Source: Collinsella ihumii (lineage in GTDB: Bacteria; Actinomycetota; Coriobacteriia; Coriobacteriales; Coriobacteriaceae). Taken from it: a stretch of 64,000 nt of DNA. A model generated the notes under the pieces. That model searched no databases and was not told the DNA's origin. It was given only the letters and a program-made list of their open reading frames with translations. The DNA lies in contig NZ_FCOU01000003.1 in the NCBI RefSeq assembly GCF_900046475.1, forward strand, positions 95,712 through 159,711, read 5' to 3'. Position numbers and translations under genes: made by a program. Positions 63,353 to 64,000 of this stretch are shown piece after piece (within the stretch, counting starts at the first letter, position 1; every line of letters starts with the position of its first letter).

Positions 63353-64000
63353 CTACTCGACGAACAGGTACCCGTAGGAGTCGCGCACCGCGGCGATGGT
63401 GCGGCGCACGGTCTCGGGCAGGCCGCAGGATGCGTCGTCCACGTCGACCACGCGGATCTCGCCCGCGAGGCGCACGGAGAACTTGCCGTCGGCGAGCCTC
63501 ATGAAGCCGTCGTTCTCGGAGGCGAGCATGTCGTCGCCGCTCCAGAACAGCGTGAGCTTGTCCTTGTAGGGACGGCCGGTCTCATACGGGCAGAACACGG
63601 CGCAGTTGCCGCACTCGTTGCACATGCCGTCGACATGGATGACCTGGTGCTTCTCGACACCGGGCACCTCGATGGCCACGTTGGCGCGGTTGGGGCACAC
63701 GTCACAGCAGACCTCGCAGACCGCAGCGCAGCCCAGGCAGCGGGTGCGCGTGCAGTTGGCCTTGTCGCGGCAGAGGCTGCCCTTCTTGCTGATGTAGGAC
63801 TCGACGTCGAGCTGCTCGTTGGCATCCGCATAGTGGTTGAAGTCGACGTTCGCGATGGCGCGCGCGCCCGTGCGCCCGAAGAGCTCCTGCACCGCCTCGG
63901 CGAGGTCGCCGACGGTGGCGGCGGGCGCCTTCTGGATGAACAGGTCGCCGGGGTTCGCGTGCTCGAAGGCGAACCGCACGAGGTCGACCGCCTCGTCGAG
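63353..64000 (-). CDS. ygfK: YgfK-like oxidoreductase subunit, 5' end cut by window
   Basis: The C-terminal 215 residues are visible and open to the window edge. They contain CTRTRCLGCAAVCEVCCDVC and CNECGNCAVFCPYETGRPYK, the Cys-rich end typical of YgfK (annotated as putative selenate reductase subunit). The end has VVDVDDASCGLPETVRR. YgfK is part of the purine/selenium-dependent hydroxylase locus in E. coli and clostridia, where it probably passes electrons through an NADPH-FAD module. The 139 bases to the ferredoxin start hold a GGGGACGGGGACG stretch but no gene. Confidence 0.8.
   Translation of the reverse strand, partial: LDEAVDLVRFAFEHANPGDLFIQKAPAATVGDLAEAVQELFGRTGARAIANVDFNHYADANEQLDVESYISKKGSLCRDKANCTRTRCLGCAAVCEVCCDVCPNRANVAIEVPGVEKHQVIHVDGMCNECGNCAVFCPYETGRPYKDKLTLFWSGDDMLASENDGFMRLADGKFSVRLAGEIRVVDVDDASCGLPETVRRTIAAVRDSYGYLFVE

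Overview
The window looks like chromosomal DNA of a high-GC Gram-positive anaerobe of the class Coriobacteriia, most likely Collinsella-like. Reasons: strong GC bias, Shine-Dalgarno sites of the AGGAGG type, surface proteins carrying SLH repeats, an AmaP/DUF2273/Asp23 envelope operon, and a molybdenum hydroxylase/YgfK purine-type cluster. Species cannot be fixed from sequence reading alone.

Layout. 1-10.2 kb: an anti-sigma-type ATPase (cut by the window edge), a SnoaL-LytTR regulator, a large secreted papain-like protease with SLH repeats, CorA, an SLH-NlpC/P60 hydrolase, a lipoprotein with a carbohydrate-binding beta-helix, a gamma carbonic anhydrase and a DUF3089 lipoprotein. 10.2-16 kb: a SWIM-SNF2 helicase, a Pth2-type peptidyl-tRNA hydrolase and a DUF4143 ATPase. 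16.1-25.1 kb: an integrated mobilizable element. It sits against a displaced tRNA-Met 3' end that still has its terminator, and carries tyrosine integrase, excisionase, SF3-helicase replication protein, two small proteins, an oriT-like region and a relaxase. 25.1-28.9 kb: an IS21-type element with frameshifts in both genes, then an IS30-type element; both abut or truncate the mobilizable element. 29.2-43.5 kb: core genes (polyferredoxin, YitT, groEL/groES, M20 amidohydrolase, zinc-ribbon membrane proteins, metNIQ transporter, Asp23 operon, YebC). 44.2-48.5 kb: a Na,K-ATPase-like P-type pump followed by two RCK/TrkA proteins. 48.7-52.6 kb: lgt, NifU-like protein, OPT transporter, coaX. 52.8-57.0 kb: a lower-GC type I restriction remnant (hsdR, half hsdS, invertase fragment, no hsdM) which has replaced the 5' half of a PTS EIIC gene next to a 6-phospho-beta-glucosidase. 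59.2-64 kb: acylphosphatase, YccF and the xanthine dehydrogenase/ferredoxin/YgfK cluster.

Most unusual signals. (i) The IS30 transposase gene contains two blocks, 45 and 49 nt long, identical and in frame with the chromosomal genes metI and yebC about 11-15 kb away. The IS21 istA frameshift lies inside a 24-nt block identical to another nearby gene (DUF4234). These look like short templated patches of host sequence inside transposase genes, unless they are assembly or polishing artefacts. (ii) A pump with all the Na,K-ATPase-type membrane cation residues sits directly before two RCK regulatory subunits. (iii) A family of long, near-perfect intergenic hairpins shares a GGGGACG core. (iv) Two identical 16-bp palindromes lie 65 bp apart between the LytTR gene and the surface protease gene.
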